From Kalaharituber pfeilii (lineage: Eukaryota; Ascomycota; Pezizomycetes; Pezizales; Pezizaceae), in assembly GCA_015179045.1 (NCBI GenBank), contig WHUZ01000061.1:248001-312000 (forward strand): DNA of 64,000 nt, read 5' to 3'. The position numbers were made by a program, and so were the translations under genes. Position 1 is the first letter of the stretch; the number at the start of each line of letters is the position of its first letter. The notes beneath the pieces are model-generated. The model saw only the letters and a program-made list of their open reading frames with translations. It had not been told where the DNA came from and made no database searches. This document shows, one piece after another, positions 1 through 11,671 of the stretch.

Positions 1-399
1 TTATCATGCACACGAGTCAAAAAACTGCTGCACAAACGTTAATCCTACATTCAGTCGTGCCGCAGAGTTGGAACTCGCCTGTCGTCATGCATGCATTGTG
101 CACGCTCGATGCACGCCAAGTTCAGGCCTCCCAAGCGAAAGACATGTGATGCATATTACGTAGATAAAGTAGATTTTCGCTAGAGTATATCTATACGAAG
201 GAGAAATATATTGATTCCGTCTTTATCGCCATTCATCTACTGCTTCCTAGGTCCTAGAAGTTTCTTCAGCGCAATTGCACATTCAGACGAAAAAAGAGAC
301 GCTTATGGCTCCACCACAGGCAACGACATATGCGGAGTGAGTGTAACATGATTCCCCCCCACATGTTTACCCCCCTCAACCTCCGGACTGTTGCCCTAC
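1..399 (+). other. Upstream region of the BTB gene
   Basis: No complete gene is visible. A short open stretch starting ATG at 305 (MAPPQATTYA) runs into a GTGAGT donor at 337, so it could be a first coding exon of the BTB gene, but no acceptor gives a convincing in-frame join. It may equally be 5' leader. Confidence 0.35.
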
Positions 400-1743
400 A
401 TGCTATTCAAGAACGAAGGCATAAAGAATGCAGCAAAAAAAAAAAGCAAAGTAGAGTTATGGCTAACCATTGATACCCTCAGCTTTCTATCCTCCGAGTT
501 CTTCAAAATTGTGCTCACGGATGCAGACCCTGACGTTCCCTTATCCGAAACCCCTGGCACCAGTACCAGCGGCTCCTCCAGCGAGACCACGAAACCTTCT
601 TCCACGGGCGGCGCGTCGACATCTGCACCGGACTCCTCTTCCGTCTTCTACATTCACAAAGCGCTTTTGGCAAACATCTCCTCCGAGTTGCGTAAACACG
701 TTCACAATGAGATGAAGGAAGGGAAGGAAGGAGTGATGACGCTGGGCGACGTGGACAAGGAGACAATGGCGCGGTTCGTGGAGTGGGCGTATACAGGAGA
801 TTACCCCGTAGAGGAGACGAGTCGTCGAAGGCTTCCCGCGGGAGTGCCAGGGCTAGGGGCAGGGGCCAAAGGTGGCACTGCTGCTGGGTGAGTCGGGGGT
901 TAATTCGTGAGTTTCCATCAAGTGAAACGTCCACTGACACCGAGCCACCGCAGGTCTGGCGGCGCGTCCAAAACCCATGATAAAACCAGCGCCGCAACCA
1001 GCCTCTTGCCGCATGCAAAGCTCTACGTCCTAGCCGACCGCTTCAATATCCCCGATCTCAAGCTCCTCAGTTACACCCGCCTCACCGACATCCTCTCCTC
1101 TAGTTGCGAAGACCCCCAGAACCCCACCCCGCCTCCTAAACGCCTAATCCCGCGCGACCTCCTTGCAGCAACAAAGTTCGCTTTCGAAAACCTCCCTCCG
1201 GATCCGCACACGACTACCAGCTCACGATTCAGAATCGACTCCGTGCGCACACCGGCGGCAGCTGCCGCTTCGGGCAACGAGGAGAACCTTCTCGAGTTCC
1301 TGGCGGGCTACGCAACGTGGGCGCTTGACTCGCTGCGGGCGGACCCCGAGTTCTGTGACTTTGTGGAGGAAAGCGCGGAGTTTGCGCGCGCACTAATATG
1401 TGGAGCCAAGCCGGCGGACACGCCACCATGGACTGGAGGTGGAGGCAAGCAGAGTAGCGGAGTGCATAGCATCCTGAACAGGCGGTGCACATATAATACT
1501 TGCGGGGGGTATATTGCCTGTGCGTACGTCCGGTGCTCTTCATGCTCACGCAACGACTATGAGGTTGGCACGGAGGTGGTGATGGGGGGTAAGAAGACTT
1601 GGATAGGTTCGGAGAGGGTGCGCGGGACCAGAACAAGCTACTCTTATACGTGTAAATGGTGTGGGCACACTGCGAATCACAGTGCGCATAGTTACTTGTA
1701 TTGCAGGAAGTGCAACAATCCGAATTTAACGTACGTGGATTAA
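400..1743 (+). CDS. BTB/POZ-domain protein with cysteine-rich C-terminus
   Basis: Two exons, 400-887 and 954-1743, join across a 66-bp intron (GTGAGT donor, CTGAC branch-like site, CCGCAG acceptor) and give about 425 residues in one frame. The N-terminal half resembles a fungal BTB domain: a strand-like FFKIVLTDAD, a Ser/Thr-rich insert, then FYIHKALLANISSELRKH and FVEWAYTGDY, followed by LYVLADRFNIPDLK, the usual helix after the BTB core. The last 85 residues contain CSSC, CKWCG and CRKC pairs that could bind zinc. BTB proteins commonly act as dimerising adaptors, for example for cullin-3 ligases; that role is inference here. The first ATG of the open frame is at 400, but an upstream exon is possible. 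The domain call is fairly secure and the start is not. Confidence 0.75.
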
Positions 1744-2444
1744 TCTCCGCAGGCACGTCGGGCACATGGTGTACAAGGAGGCTATGGGACGAAATTTCTC
1801 GACCGGAGGGGTAAGGAAATATGCGCCTTGTGGGGTTGGATAAGTACATACTTATGTTTGTCGGTGGCAGAGGCTATGTGGTGAGGGCGGGGCGGTGAGG
1901 TTGCAGTCCTATTTTGTGTACGTACTTACGTTCCAAGTGTGAGTCAGCAAGAAGTTTCAAGGTGTTGGCAAAAGGACGCAGAGTTGTGGCTGTACACTCG
2001 CTAGCCGTGCCTCGTCGTAGGTAGTAGTGAATACGAAAAAAAGGGAAAAAGAAAAATATCTTTCAATTAACGCCTCTAAGCAATTGCGTCGGAGAAATAA
2101 TGCGACATTACCCCACACGGTAATCGCCTACAGGTACATACTTGTATATCCTTGCAATTTACGGCCGAGCCAAGGCAAAGGCCGAACATAATAGTCTGGG
2201 CACGAGTGAACTTGTAAAACCGAATATGAATCAACTGTAGTAATCGTTAATGCGCACGAAGTAGCTATAGCGCGCTTCGAGTTTGCACAAGTAGGAACTC
2301 ATCCGGAAACTTACAGTATTATAATTACTTACCATTATCATATATAGGTCGAGATCGGCTTGAGAATGCCCCATTTAACCAAGATTTTGCAAAGCAGCGC
2401 CCGCCAATGCCTTGATATGCTCCAAACGCGAAACATGCGCCCAG

Positions 2445-2448
<4 letters not shown>
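1744..2448. other. Intergenic, no gene recognised
   Basis: No coding signal is visible. The 15-mer TAGTCTGGGCACGAG at 2192-2206 recurs elsewhere in the window (see findings). Confidence 0.5.
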
Positions 2449-2490
<42 letters not shown>

Positions 2491-3405
2491 ATATATATAT
2501 CATTACTCGCATGCCGCCCTATGGGCTATGGCGAGATTAAGCTACAAAGGAAATAAGGAAAATTCCCCGCCGCGCCTCCTGTAATGAAATAATTGAGCTA
2601 TACTAGTGACGTAGTCCCGCCCCCTTCAAGGAAATAATTAGAGTAAAGAAATGTGTCTCTGCATCCCGTCTTTTACCCTTCCATGGCGGATAGCTACACG
2701 CGGGGTCACGTGATTTTTTTTTTTTAAAAAAAAAAACAAAAAAACCCCTCTCTTACTTTGAACCGGTCGCGGGCTGTCCCCTGGCCCATCCCAACATGTT
2801 CACCAATGGATCCCCTTCCAGTTCCTGGGGGTTCTTTCGCTGCCGCATGGCCCTCCGGCCATTTTTGTTTCCACACCCTGCACCTCTCCCAGATGTGCGA
2901 CGCTGTCTCCTCCACCATCGGCATTCCGGGCTTTCTGCCTTCATTATCCTGAATTTCCAGAAGTTGGGTCCTTTGCCGCCCAGCAGGCCTCCCTGTGTGG
3001 CTGTCAATCCGCCCAGGCGTTGTAGGGGTCTGTAGCTTAGTCCCAATCTGTCTCTCTCTTCGGCTCGTCGGGCTCTCGCCTCCATGCGCATTCCGGGCTC
3101 CATGGGCGTCTCCGTCTGGTATGATAGTAGGGTGCCGACTTTTGCTGCCTGGTCTGCTTTTTCGTTCCCCTTTATGCCATGGTGGCCATGGCCCTTCACC
3201 CACATGACCGCTACATCTAGCCCCCCCGCTGTGTCCTTCTTCCCAGGCTCTCCTGACCATCTGCGCCGCGCCTCCCGGGGTCGGTCCGCCTTCCGATATG
3301 CGCCAGATGATACGAGATCCCTGACTCTGTGTGGTCATTAAGATGCTCATTGCGGCCATTCCTTGCATGTCTCGTGCCACATAACCGCACGCCCCTGGAT
3401 ACCAA
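2449..3405 (-). mobile_element. LINE A copy, 5'-truncated, RNase H end
   Basis: On the minus strand the poly(A) tract (T run from about 2449) follows the LINE A terminal hairpin CTCGCCATAGCCC..GCATGCGAG at about 2503-2533. Upstream lies the C-terminal RNase H part of ORF2, with WVKGHGHHGIKGNEKADQAAK-like sequence (split here as VKGHGHHGIKGNEKAD and QAAK), the block AEERDRLGLSYRPLQRLG, and a degenerate zinc-knuckle ECRWW. Frameshifts break the frame. The 5' edge near 3405 is approximate, and no target duplication was found. The LINE B micro-insertion 2677-2744 lies inside it. Confidence 0.75.
2677..2744 (+). mobile_element. LINE B micro-insertion (3' end plus poly(A))
   Basis: Contains CCATGGCGGATAGCTACACG and GGGGTCACGTGA followed by a T/A run. 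It is flanked by similar 12-mers CCCGTCTTTTAC (2665-2676) and CCCCTCTCTTAC (2745-2756), read as a slightly diverged target duplication. Confidence 0.6.
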
Positions 3406-3460
3406 CAAAAAAGAGAGGGGTGTGGCGGGAAAAAGGCAATGAAAAGAAAAGAAAAGTTAC

Positions 3461-3486
3461 GTTTGCGTTTGCGTTTGCGTTTGCGT
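3461..3486 (+). repeat. GTTTGC microsatellite
   Basis: Just over four perfect copies of the hexamer GTTTGC. Confidence 0.9.
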
Positions 3487-3584
3487 TGCCGCTCATGTCA
3501 CCTGTGTATCAGGTTCGCTGAGACTCTTGACACTCTTGGCCTCCATCAATTCTCAGCTCCCTCGTGCTAGTACTCGCAGATCGT

Positions 3585-4469
3585 CACGGGGCTCAGCCCC
3601 ATCACCACCATACACACCGAACCAGCGGAATCCACACCTGAAGCCATAGGCTTCAGCCCAATCCATACCGTGCTCGCAGAGGAGCCGTCTCCGGGGAGTA
3701 CTACGATGCCGCCCACTCCCCCAGCGGCGACCCCCACTCTGATGCCAACCGGGAACAGTGCTCAGAACAAAAAGGGCAAAGGCAAAATGCCGTCCAGCCA
3801 GGACACATATGCCCTCAAGCGCCAGCTGAGTGACAGGGAGGCAGAGAAGATTGCCTCAGCACCACCGGTGAATACCCCACAGACCAATGCAGGCAGTGCG
3901 CCAGCCACCACCCAAAAACAGCCACTGACTCCCACACCCACGCCGACTCCCACCCCAGCGTCCACGCCCAAGACTAAACCCCCTGACACCCCCAAGGCCA
4001 AATCCCGACCTCCAACCACTCCTGACGCCAACACCCCAAAGACCGGCATCGTAGTTCACGGGATAGCCCTGAGGAAAGTCTTCGGGAACATCCGACGATG
4101 GATGGAGGCAGCCAACCAGGACCTAGGAAAGGTCAGGGGGATCCGACGGCTAAGGAAGAAGACGACCCTAGTTGAGGAGGGAAAGAAGACAAGCTCGGTG
4201 GTGGTATACCTGGAGGAGGCATCAAAAGTAGACAGGGTGAGACTGGGAGGAAGATGGCTCCGAGCCGGACAGTACGAATGGGACAGAGGACGGAAGTGAA
4301 TGACGCCCCATTCCCTATTGACACTTCACCCGCATCATGTATGAGCACCGCGGGCACCACATGTATTTATCTGTTTACTTTTTTCTTTTTCCTACTTCTA
4401 ATAAACCCTCGCCATAACCCATAGGGCGGCATGCGAGTATTGATATAAAAATAAAAAAAAAAAAAAAAA
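3585..4469 (+). mobile_element. LINE A-derived non-autonomous element (gag only)
   Basis: An 885-bp insertion flanked by the 13-bp direct repeat ACTCGCAGATCGT at 3572-3584 and 4470-4482. It carries one reading frame (3706-4299) and then the LINE A 3' end: a short UTR, the hairpin CTCGCCATAACCC..GCATGCGAG and poly(A). It has no endonuclease, reverse transcriptase or RNase H, so it must depend on another element's enzymes. A second, damaged copy is at 27123-27970. It sits in the last exon of the rhodopsin-like gene. Confidence 0.85.
3706..4299 (+). CDS. Gag-like ORF1 protein of the non-autonomous LINE A derivative
   Basis: About 197 residues without an internal stop, starting at the ATG at 3706 (the frame is open a little further upstream without an ATG). 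The first half is low complexity, rich in Pro/Thr/Ala (TPTPTPTPTP at the centre). The C-terminal third is basic: LRKVFGNIRRWMEAANQDLG, then IRRLRKKTTLVEEGKKTSSV and VRLGGRWLRAG. The last block recurs in damaged form at about 34475-34590 and, on the minus strand, at about 27780-27960, tying it to LINE A ORF1. No zinc knuckle is present. The likely role is binding element RNA, inferred from its position only. Confidence 0.6.
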   Translation: MPPTPPAATPTLMPTGNSAQNKKGKGKMPSSQDTYALKRQLSDREAEKIASAPPVNTPQTNAGSAPATTQKQPLTPTPTPTPTPASTPKTKPPDTPKAKSRPPTTPDANTPKTGIVVHGIALRKVFGNIRRWMEAANQDLGKVRGIRRLRKKTTLVEEGKKTSSVVVYLEEASKVDRVRLGGRWLRAGQYEWDRGRK

Positions 4470-4619
4470 ACTCGCAGATCGTGAGCCTTCGTCATAGTGA
4501 GCGGCACGAGCTGAAGAGTGAGCTCGAGCCAGCTCGTGGGTAAGTAAGCGTCAAATAAAAGGTGGGCTCGAGCCAGTGAGGCTTGATTACATGATATTGA
4601 TAACTAATCTAAACTATTC

Positions 4620-5102
4620 TACACCTTCATCCTCCTCGCCGCTATCCACTAAATTCAGTATTTCTTCTACATTCACTCCTGCTGCAAGTTCCTCCACTGC
4701 TTCCTTCAGCTCATCAACATTGAGCCAGGCTTTAATCACATGATAGCGCTCATAGTCTCACGTTCCATTCTGTTTTGGCACTTGTGGAGCACTTTGCCTG
4801 CCTGTAGTAGATTGTCAGCTTAGCTAGAGATACAGGTAGTATTATGCTGAAATACTTACCTGGGAGAATATCTGTTCGGAGGGAACAGATATAGCCGTCC
4901 AGGCATCAATAGTAAAACTAAAATGCCCTTGTGACTCTATGTGTGTACGTAAAAGTTGAATGATACCTTCATGAGTTTTATTATAAAGTTTCAGAATATC
5001 TCTATGTATAGTACGAGCTGAGATTTTCTGAACTTTGGGGTTGCAATATTGGAGGAGCTAGAAATGATGCCTTTTCTGCTAGTTTAATTGGTGAATTTGT
5101 TG

Positions 5103-5139
<37 letters not shown>

Positions 5140-5560
5140 CATTAATCGCTTGCCGCCCTATGGGCTATCGCGATATTTGTTGAGGTAAGAAAGCGGCAAA
5201 GGATTCACAATACTGTATTTCAGAAAAGCCCTCTGGTTTAGCTCGCTTTGTTGGAACTATGATGTCAAATGGTGTTCATCGCTTCAATTCCGTGGCGTTA
5301 CTAGTTGACGCCACAAGTTTTGAAAGGTGAGTACTGTATTTTCCTCAGTTGTAGAAAGTGGAAGTAATGCATGTAACTTCCCAAAATGGTGAAGTAACAT
5401 GGATGTGGTTGTGGTACAGCTTTTGACTTGCCAAGTCTTGGAACAATGCATGCATAAAATTTCGTGCTCATTTCGCCACAAAATCATATATCTTTCATAC
5501 AGGTAACTATGATAATGAGAGTTCAAAATAGTATGCTAATCTTTAACTGAAGAATATTGG
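4620..5560 (-). pseudogene. Fragmentary hAT transposase with BED-type finger
   Basis: Reading the minus strand, the segment near 5526-5330 encodes HSYLYERYMILWRNEHEI, then CMHCSKTWQVKS, TTSMLLHH and FGKLHAL, fitting a C-C..H-H BED zinc finger. Near 4900 a block reads FSFTIDAWTAI, resembling the hAT motif around the first catalytic Asp. Near 4750-4620 an acidic C-terminal tail (WLNVDELKEAVEELAAGVN) ends at a stop. A GTAAGT..TACAG intron-like gap lies between the last two. Stops, frameshifts and missing catalytic core show it is non-functional. The same pieces occur in copy 2. Confidence 0.6.
5105..5174 (-). mobile_element. LINE A micro-insertion
   Basis: Poly(T) then the LINE A hairpin (minus orientation), 70 bp, flanked by the 10-bp duplication ATTTGTTGAG at 5095-5104 and 5175-5184. 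Confidence 0.85.
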
Positions 5561-5826
5561 CCAGCTAGGCTGGCAATAATGGCATCACGAATTGATATAG
5601 AATTGGTTATCATATTGATAAATTGCTAATATAGCAAAAGGAACAAGAATCTTGAAGTGTAGTAGAAGGATTAAGGGTCTCTCTTTTTTTTTTTTTTTTT
5701 ATTCACGTAACCCCGCATACAGGCTATCAGCCTATGGCAGGGACCCATATACCCGGGCCAGGTTTGGAACAACTAACTACGGAATCTACATGCACACCTT
5801 GAGCACCCAGTGCTCTCCGTCCCCGG

Positions 5827-8800
5827 CTACCCTAGATCGAGGCAGGCAAACCAGTACTCGACCGGGTCGCTCTCCACACCTTCTTGTTTCCACCCTTTCT
5901 CATCTAGGTCCTCCCAGGACTGCCAGGTGACATGCGCCCCATCTTTGTCCTTCCTCTGGGGTCGCTCCAGTTCGGTGCGCCTGAACACCACATGCTCAGC
6001 ACTCCATGCCTCACCACATGTACATTGTACCTCCTCGCCACTGACCATCCTCCTCCACATAGCTCCGCCTTTTCCAGTCCGCAGCCATGTGTAATTTGTG
6101 AGTGCTCTCCTGCCCCACTTCACGAATTTGCCCTTCCCAAACCCTGCACGCTCCCTCTCCTCTTTTCTTTTTCGAACTAACTCTTGACGCAGCCCACCCT
6201 CAGTGGCCTGCCCATCATACCTCATGCACTTGGCCCCCTCTTTGGCCAACTCATCCGCCTTCTCATTGCCTTCTATCCCTACGTGGGCCTTGACCCATGC
6301 CAGCTTCACTGCATCCGCCTCCCTTAACCTTTGCCGCCTCTCTGCAATCAGCTCTCTCACCCGTGCTAGATCTGCAGTCCTTGCCTTGCCAGTTTTTCCT
6401 GCTTTCTGGACTGCACTGATAGCTGCCTGAGAGTCTGCGAGTAGTAGCACTTTTTCACTGCCATCAACTGCTTCAAGGGCACTCTTCATTCCTGAGACCT
6501 CGCCGTCCCACACAGTTGCTTTTGTGCCTACCCACCGGGGCCCTTCTGACTCACCTGCTACCACCTGCCTCCAGCACCATCCGCCACTGGGGTGTCTTCC
6601 TTGCACAGCTTGAGGTCAATGACCTCAATGTCTGCCTGCAGTAGGTGTACATCTCCTCCCCAGGACACTCTCTCCTCCTCGTCGACCTCGAGAGTGCTGG
6701 CAATCTTTCCAGCTACTGACTCAAATCCATCATTTTTGTCTGTAGCATAACCCAAGCTGAAGTCTCTCCAGTCCCTCCCCCTCTCTCCCTCTCTGTCTGG
6801 GTCTGAGGCTACCATTCCACTGAAGCTTTCAGGCCACAGGTCCCCCACTCCTGTAGGGTCCCTCACTGATCTCAGTGCATACCTTGCTTGGCCTTGATCG
6901 AGGATCGTCGTTACACTCTCTATTCCGGCAATGGCCTCGACCTTTACTCTCGCTGCCCCTTGAACTGCACCAGTGCATTTGCGGAGTGCTTGATACTGCA
7001 ACCTCTCAAATTCCTCTCTCCACTGCTTCTGGCCTCTCCACCCAATTTCGGACCCCCAAAGGGCTACTGCCCTTACCATGCCTGTATAAGCCTTTCTCCA
7101 TGAGATAGGACTCATTCCCCATTGAGAGTTGCCTTGTCCAGACAGTGTGCCCATGAGTTTTCTGGCTTTCTCGATCCGGCTTTTCCAGTGGAGGTCGAAA
7201 TCAAGAGTACTGTCACAAATCACCCCTAGCCACTTGCACCTCTCAACATCTGCCCTTCTCTTGGCCTTCTTGCCCATGACTAGGACCTCCTCCTTTGAGG
7301 TCTCCAGTGGTAGACCGTGAGCTTCCGCAACCTCCCTGACTACTCCTGCAATTCTCTCCCCAACTCTTCTCATATCCTTTCCTCCTTCCCAATCCAGAAT
7401 GACACAGTTCATATCATCTACAAATGAGGGCAGCTCCACCTCACAGTCTCTCACTGCTGCAGCTACCTTTGTTTCCATCTGTTCTAGAATTGGTGCCATG
7501 TAGATGAGAAACACGACTGGGGATAAAGGCGAGCCCTGTGGTACACCTACATTTGACTTGCCATTGCCCCTCACCTGTCCATCCCATTCCACCTCAAACT
7601 CTCGCTCCCGGAAGAAGCTCTCTAACCAGGACAACCATTTTTCAGCTTTAGAACCCTGTACTCGGTGCTTGCCCATATCCCAACGTGTGTTCCCAAAGCC
7701 TCCCTTGACATCCTCCATAATCCACACTGCTCCACCGCCACGTGCCAGAGCTCTCTGGCTCTTCACAACTGCCCGGAATAAGGCATCAATTGCAGACCTG
7801 CCCCTTACTCCCCCAAACTGCCCATGATGGAACAATCCAGCTTCTTGCAGGTCATCAGCGACCACCTTCTCCATCAGTTTTTCCTACCCAATTAATGAGT
7901 TGAATAGGCCTCCAGCTCTTTGCTTGTGTAAGATCCCTGCCAGACTTCGGGATCATAATCACCTTGCTGAATTGCCAGTCCTTCGGCATCCTGTCTGCGG
8001 CCAGCTCAGTAGCCAGCTCCTTCATTAACTGCACTCCTAGCACTGTTTTATTGACCAGCTTAATGAATCTATAGCTGATGCCATCAGGCCCTGGGGCTGA
8101 ACGGCTCGAGGTGCCAGCGAGTGCCTTGTATAGCCTCTCAGTTAGCTTTTTTTACATTGGAGGTCAATTCGTCTGTCAGGCTCTGCGGGCCTGAGTTCAC
8201 TGGTAGGTCCAATGTTGCCGGTGAAATTGATGTCGCCTGCGAATTCAACACTGCCGGCGAATTCAGCACTGCCGGCGAATTCGACACCACTGGCGAATTC
8301 GGCACTGCCAGCGAAATTGACGTCGCTGGTGGATTTGGCGTTGCTTTTGACGTTACCGGTGAATTTGATACTGCTGGTAAAGTTGACGCTGCCAGCGAGG
8401 TTGACGCTGCCAGCGAGGTTGACGCTGCTGGTGGACCCGACGTCTCCTGATGTTTGAAGTTTCTCTGTACAAGGCCTCTCACCTTCTCCTCATCTGTCCT
8501 CCATATATCACCATTGTCACCTACAAGGTCGCCCATCTTTCCTCTTAACTTCCAAGGGTCTTTTGCTACTCGGATCACATCCCATGGGTCCTTAGAGCTG
8601 TTTTCCTCTGTAAACTGTTCCCAGCACTCCTTTTTCTTTCGCCTTATGATATACTTGAGGGTTTTAACCCGCTCTTTCCACCGTAGGAGTCTGGCTCTCT
8701 CCCATGCTTTGGCTGCCTGTCCCTTACCCCCTCGGCCCTCCTTCCTCACTGGCTTCGCTGCCTCTTCTACCTCCTTATCCCACCACAACTTACTTCGGAT

Positions 8801-9787
8801 GATGCACGTATCTCCTCTTAAGACTCTCTTGAAGTTTGTAGGTCTTCTCATATGCAGTCCCTCCTTCAAGGCTTCGGTACCACTCCCATTGTTCTGAAGC
8901 CTTCTTTTGCATGATTTCTTGGATCAAATCTTCTGCCTTATCCAATTCACTCCTCTTCTTATTTCAATTTTGCCTTAGCTGCTATTACAAGTCACCCAGA
9001 CTACTGCATGGTCTCCACATAACCACTCTGGATCTTCGTTTTGCCATCCAAATTCCCCATACTTCCAGACTAGATCTAGAACACTCTCTCTGACCTGCCC
9101 TTCTACTCTCTCGCCCATGTTGAAACCCCTTTCTTTGTCTCCAGAAGCCAGCCTGTGCCTTCCAAACCCTCCTTGAGTGCCCTTCCCCTTGGGTCAGGCC
9201 TTTGTCTAGTTTGGACCATGCTGGATGGTGTGCATTGAAGTCCCCAGTAGTACTGCACTAGACTGCAGACCTCCTGGGCCTCTCAGCCTTCCCCATCTGT
9301 CCATCCAATCCTCCAAGGTCTCCAAATTCATATCTGGGTGGATATATACTCCTCCAGCTCTGCACCTCCTTCTCCTCACACCAGACCCACCCTTTCGTCT
9401 CTTCAATTACTTTCCACTCCTGGGTCCCTCTCCTTGCATGGGCCACTACTCTCTTGCCACTCTCAACTCGGCTGATGACCTCATAAGCTGGATGCCTTGT
9501 TGTGACCCACTCTCCTCTTTCTCTGCAACCCATGCTTCTCCTATAAAAATCACATCTACTTTCTCTCTATTTGCCCATTCCAGAATAATATCACTATTTC
9601 TGAGAGAACCTCCAACATTCTGGAATGCCACCTTCATCTTCTGTTCAGTAACCATTACGTCGGGACCGCTTCCCTGCTGGCGTATAGCTCGCCAGCTCTG
9701 GCCTAGCCCTGGCCTCTTCAAAGAGTCTCTAGTAGATACAGTTGCACACTCTTTTCGCTGGTGCCCCATACCACACACTGCCAGCAT
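5827..9787 (-). pseudogene. LINE B ORF2: endonuclease, reverse transcriptase, RNase H (broken)
   Basis: Domains in order on the minus strand. The endonuclease start is at about 9660 (MKVAFQNVGGSLRNSDIILE, then VDVIFIGEAWV). A linker follows, then the reverse transcriptase entry RSAPGPDGISYRFIKLV near 8080, PKDWQFSKVIMIPKSGRDL near 7970, GVRGRSAIDALF, GVPQGSPLSPVVFLIYMAP near 7520 and the catalytic FVDDMNCVI near 7420. RNase H has LLADSQAAISAV and WVKAHVGIEGNEKADELAK near 6270, and the tail has CTCGEAWSAEH. Compared with the copy at 15243-16829, about 25 residues with the first RNase H Asp (IFTDGS) are missing near 6595, so RNase H would be inactive even without the frameshifts. A repeat expansion sits in the linker (8205-8450). 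Confidence 0.85.
8205..8450 (-). repeat. 18-bp minisatellite inside LINE B ORF2
   Basis: Imperfect tandem units such as GCCGGCGAATTCGACACT. On the coding strand they stay in frame and encode Ser/Pro/Ala/Asn repeats (NSPAVLNSPAVLN) between the endonuclease and reverse transcriptase regions. Confidence 0.8.
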
Positions 9788-11671
9788 GTCCTACTGGCTA
9801 CTTTGACTCCCTGTTGTTTCTGACTTTGGTAGGCCTTCGGTGGCTGGTGTGCACACTCTCTCCACTGATGTCCCTTTCTGCCACACTGCCAGCATGCTCT
9901 TTCAAAAGCTGCTACTGGTACTGATACTGGTGTTGGTACTGGCGCTGGTAGAAAGCTTGCACCTCCTTTAGTGGGTGCAGACCCTCTCACTGCTAGTGGC
10001 TTGTAGACTTCTACCTTTCGGAGGTCATTTCCAAGCTTCACTCCCTCTTAACTAGTCTTTCTGCTTCCTGTACACTGGTTACCTCAAACTTGACTGCTGT
10101 AGTTCTCATTGTTTGCCATGCATTCGGACCAACTCTCTCAGGCCATCTCGCTCCGAAAATGCCACTCGTGGTTATGTTTTCTGCTGCAAGGGCCTCATGC
10201 AGCTGTCTTCTATTAGAGAGCCCTCTACAGGAACTCCCTTCGCGGTTAGGGGAACTGTTCCTGATTGCTCAGCCCAAACATTCAGTAGGTCCCTCCAAAC
10301 ACAGCCTCCAGCTGACACTGTAGTATTCTTATAACTTCTGCTTCTTTCATCTCCCAGGGTGCTTCAATGATACGCCATCTCCTCTCATACCTCGAAACCA
10401 TAGCATTCTCCTTGATACCTACTACTCGGAAAGCCTTCTCTTTCCCTCGTTCTAATGCTCGAAGACCTGTATTTGCTGCTTCTAATTGTTTCTGTTTTGC
10501 TTCCTCTGTTGTACCTACTGATACCTCCTTGTGTAGTGAAATCATCACCCACTTGCGCATCTTAGTAGTGCCAACTACCTGCCAGGAACTACCCTCGGCT
10601 CTGGTTGTACCTGTTTCTGCATGTTCTGCAGCCACTCTGGCTCCGAAGCCTTTGTAGCAGCTTCCTGTCCTCCTCTTCTGCTTTCTTTATCTCTGCGGCT
10701 GTGCTACTTTTCTTCTTTATATCATAGACTGCGAGCTCTTTTCTCTTGAGTTCCACATCTGCTTCATCAGCTGCAATTCTCGCAGCCTGCACTATGTCCA
10801 ATCTTTGTTTTTCTCGATCTGCTGCCTCTTGAGCATCCTTTTCTGACTTCTTTCGTTGGGCCTGATCCTTTTCTTCCAGAGCTTTCGCTTTTGCTAAGGC
10901 CTTCTCAGCTGCTCTTCTTGCCTCAACCTCACGGTTCCTCTTCTTGACTTCCTTCTCCTTCCGTTTTGCTGCATCCTTTTCCTCAATGGAGGCAACTCCT
11001 AGCTTGACAACTACACTTGCAAGACTCTCTTCCAGCCTTCTCAGTCTTTGATTGATTGCCCTTGTTTCTCTTGCCTTCTGGTTTTCCTTTTCCTTCTTCC
11101 ACCACTTTTCACACTCCCGTAGTGCCTTAACTTTATCTTCATGCTGGTTTTCAATTCTCAAGAAGTCTTCTACTTCTCTCCACCCTTTACCATCAGCTCC
11201 TTTTCGATTCTCAATAATGCCACCTAATCGAGCTGCTGCATCGCCAACCCCTGATGCGCTTCGTGCTGCTCCTGCTCCCTTACGCTTTTCCCATGCTTCC
11301 TTGAGAATCTTGAGGTCATGTAGCAATCGTAGAACTTGGATTGCATCTGCTCCTTCAAGCTCCTCAGGTTCCTCTGCTTCTACTTCTTCTGTTTCTTCTA
11401 CTTCCTCTGCTTCCTCCACTTCGCTGCTGTTCTTTCAATTCAAGAGTCTCTCTCGCTAGCTGATCTCTAGCCAACTCACTATCACGTTTCCGTTTCCTGG
11501 TACCATCTGCTGTGAGGTGGTCTCAAAATCTACCTCCATCTGCGCACTGCTTCCAGTTTCCTGTTGGTCGAGACCGCCCTTTCTGTGGTGTGGGGTCTGA
11601 ATTGTTTGGGTCACTCTACCACCTACGTAGATAACATCCTCAATATCATCTTCTCTGATAACTCTCCTCAC
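9718..11671 (-). pseudogene. LINE B ORF1, gag-like (broken)
   Basis: The minus strand encodes an N-terminal acidic run (VEETEEVEAEEPEELEGA) and then a long highly charged Lys/Glu/Arg-rich region likely to be coiled coil (ALEEKDQAQRKKSEKDAQEA) at about 11400-10600. Next comes a folded segment (WRIIEAPWEMKEAEVIRILQ) near 10340, and a zinc knuckle CWQCGRKGHQWREC near 9880 with a second, degenerate CWQC near 9780. This is the usual order for Tad1-like ORF1. Stops and frame changes near 10590 and 10280 break it. The role in RNA packaging is inferred from the family. Confidence 0.72.
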
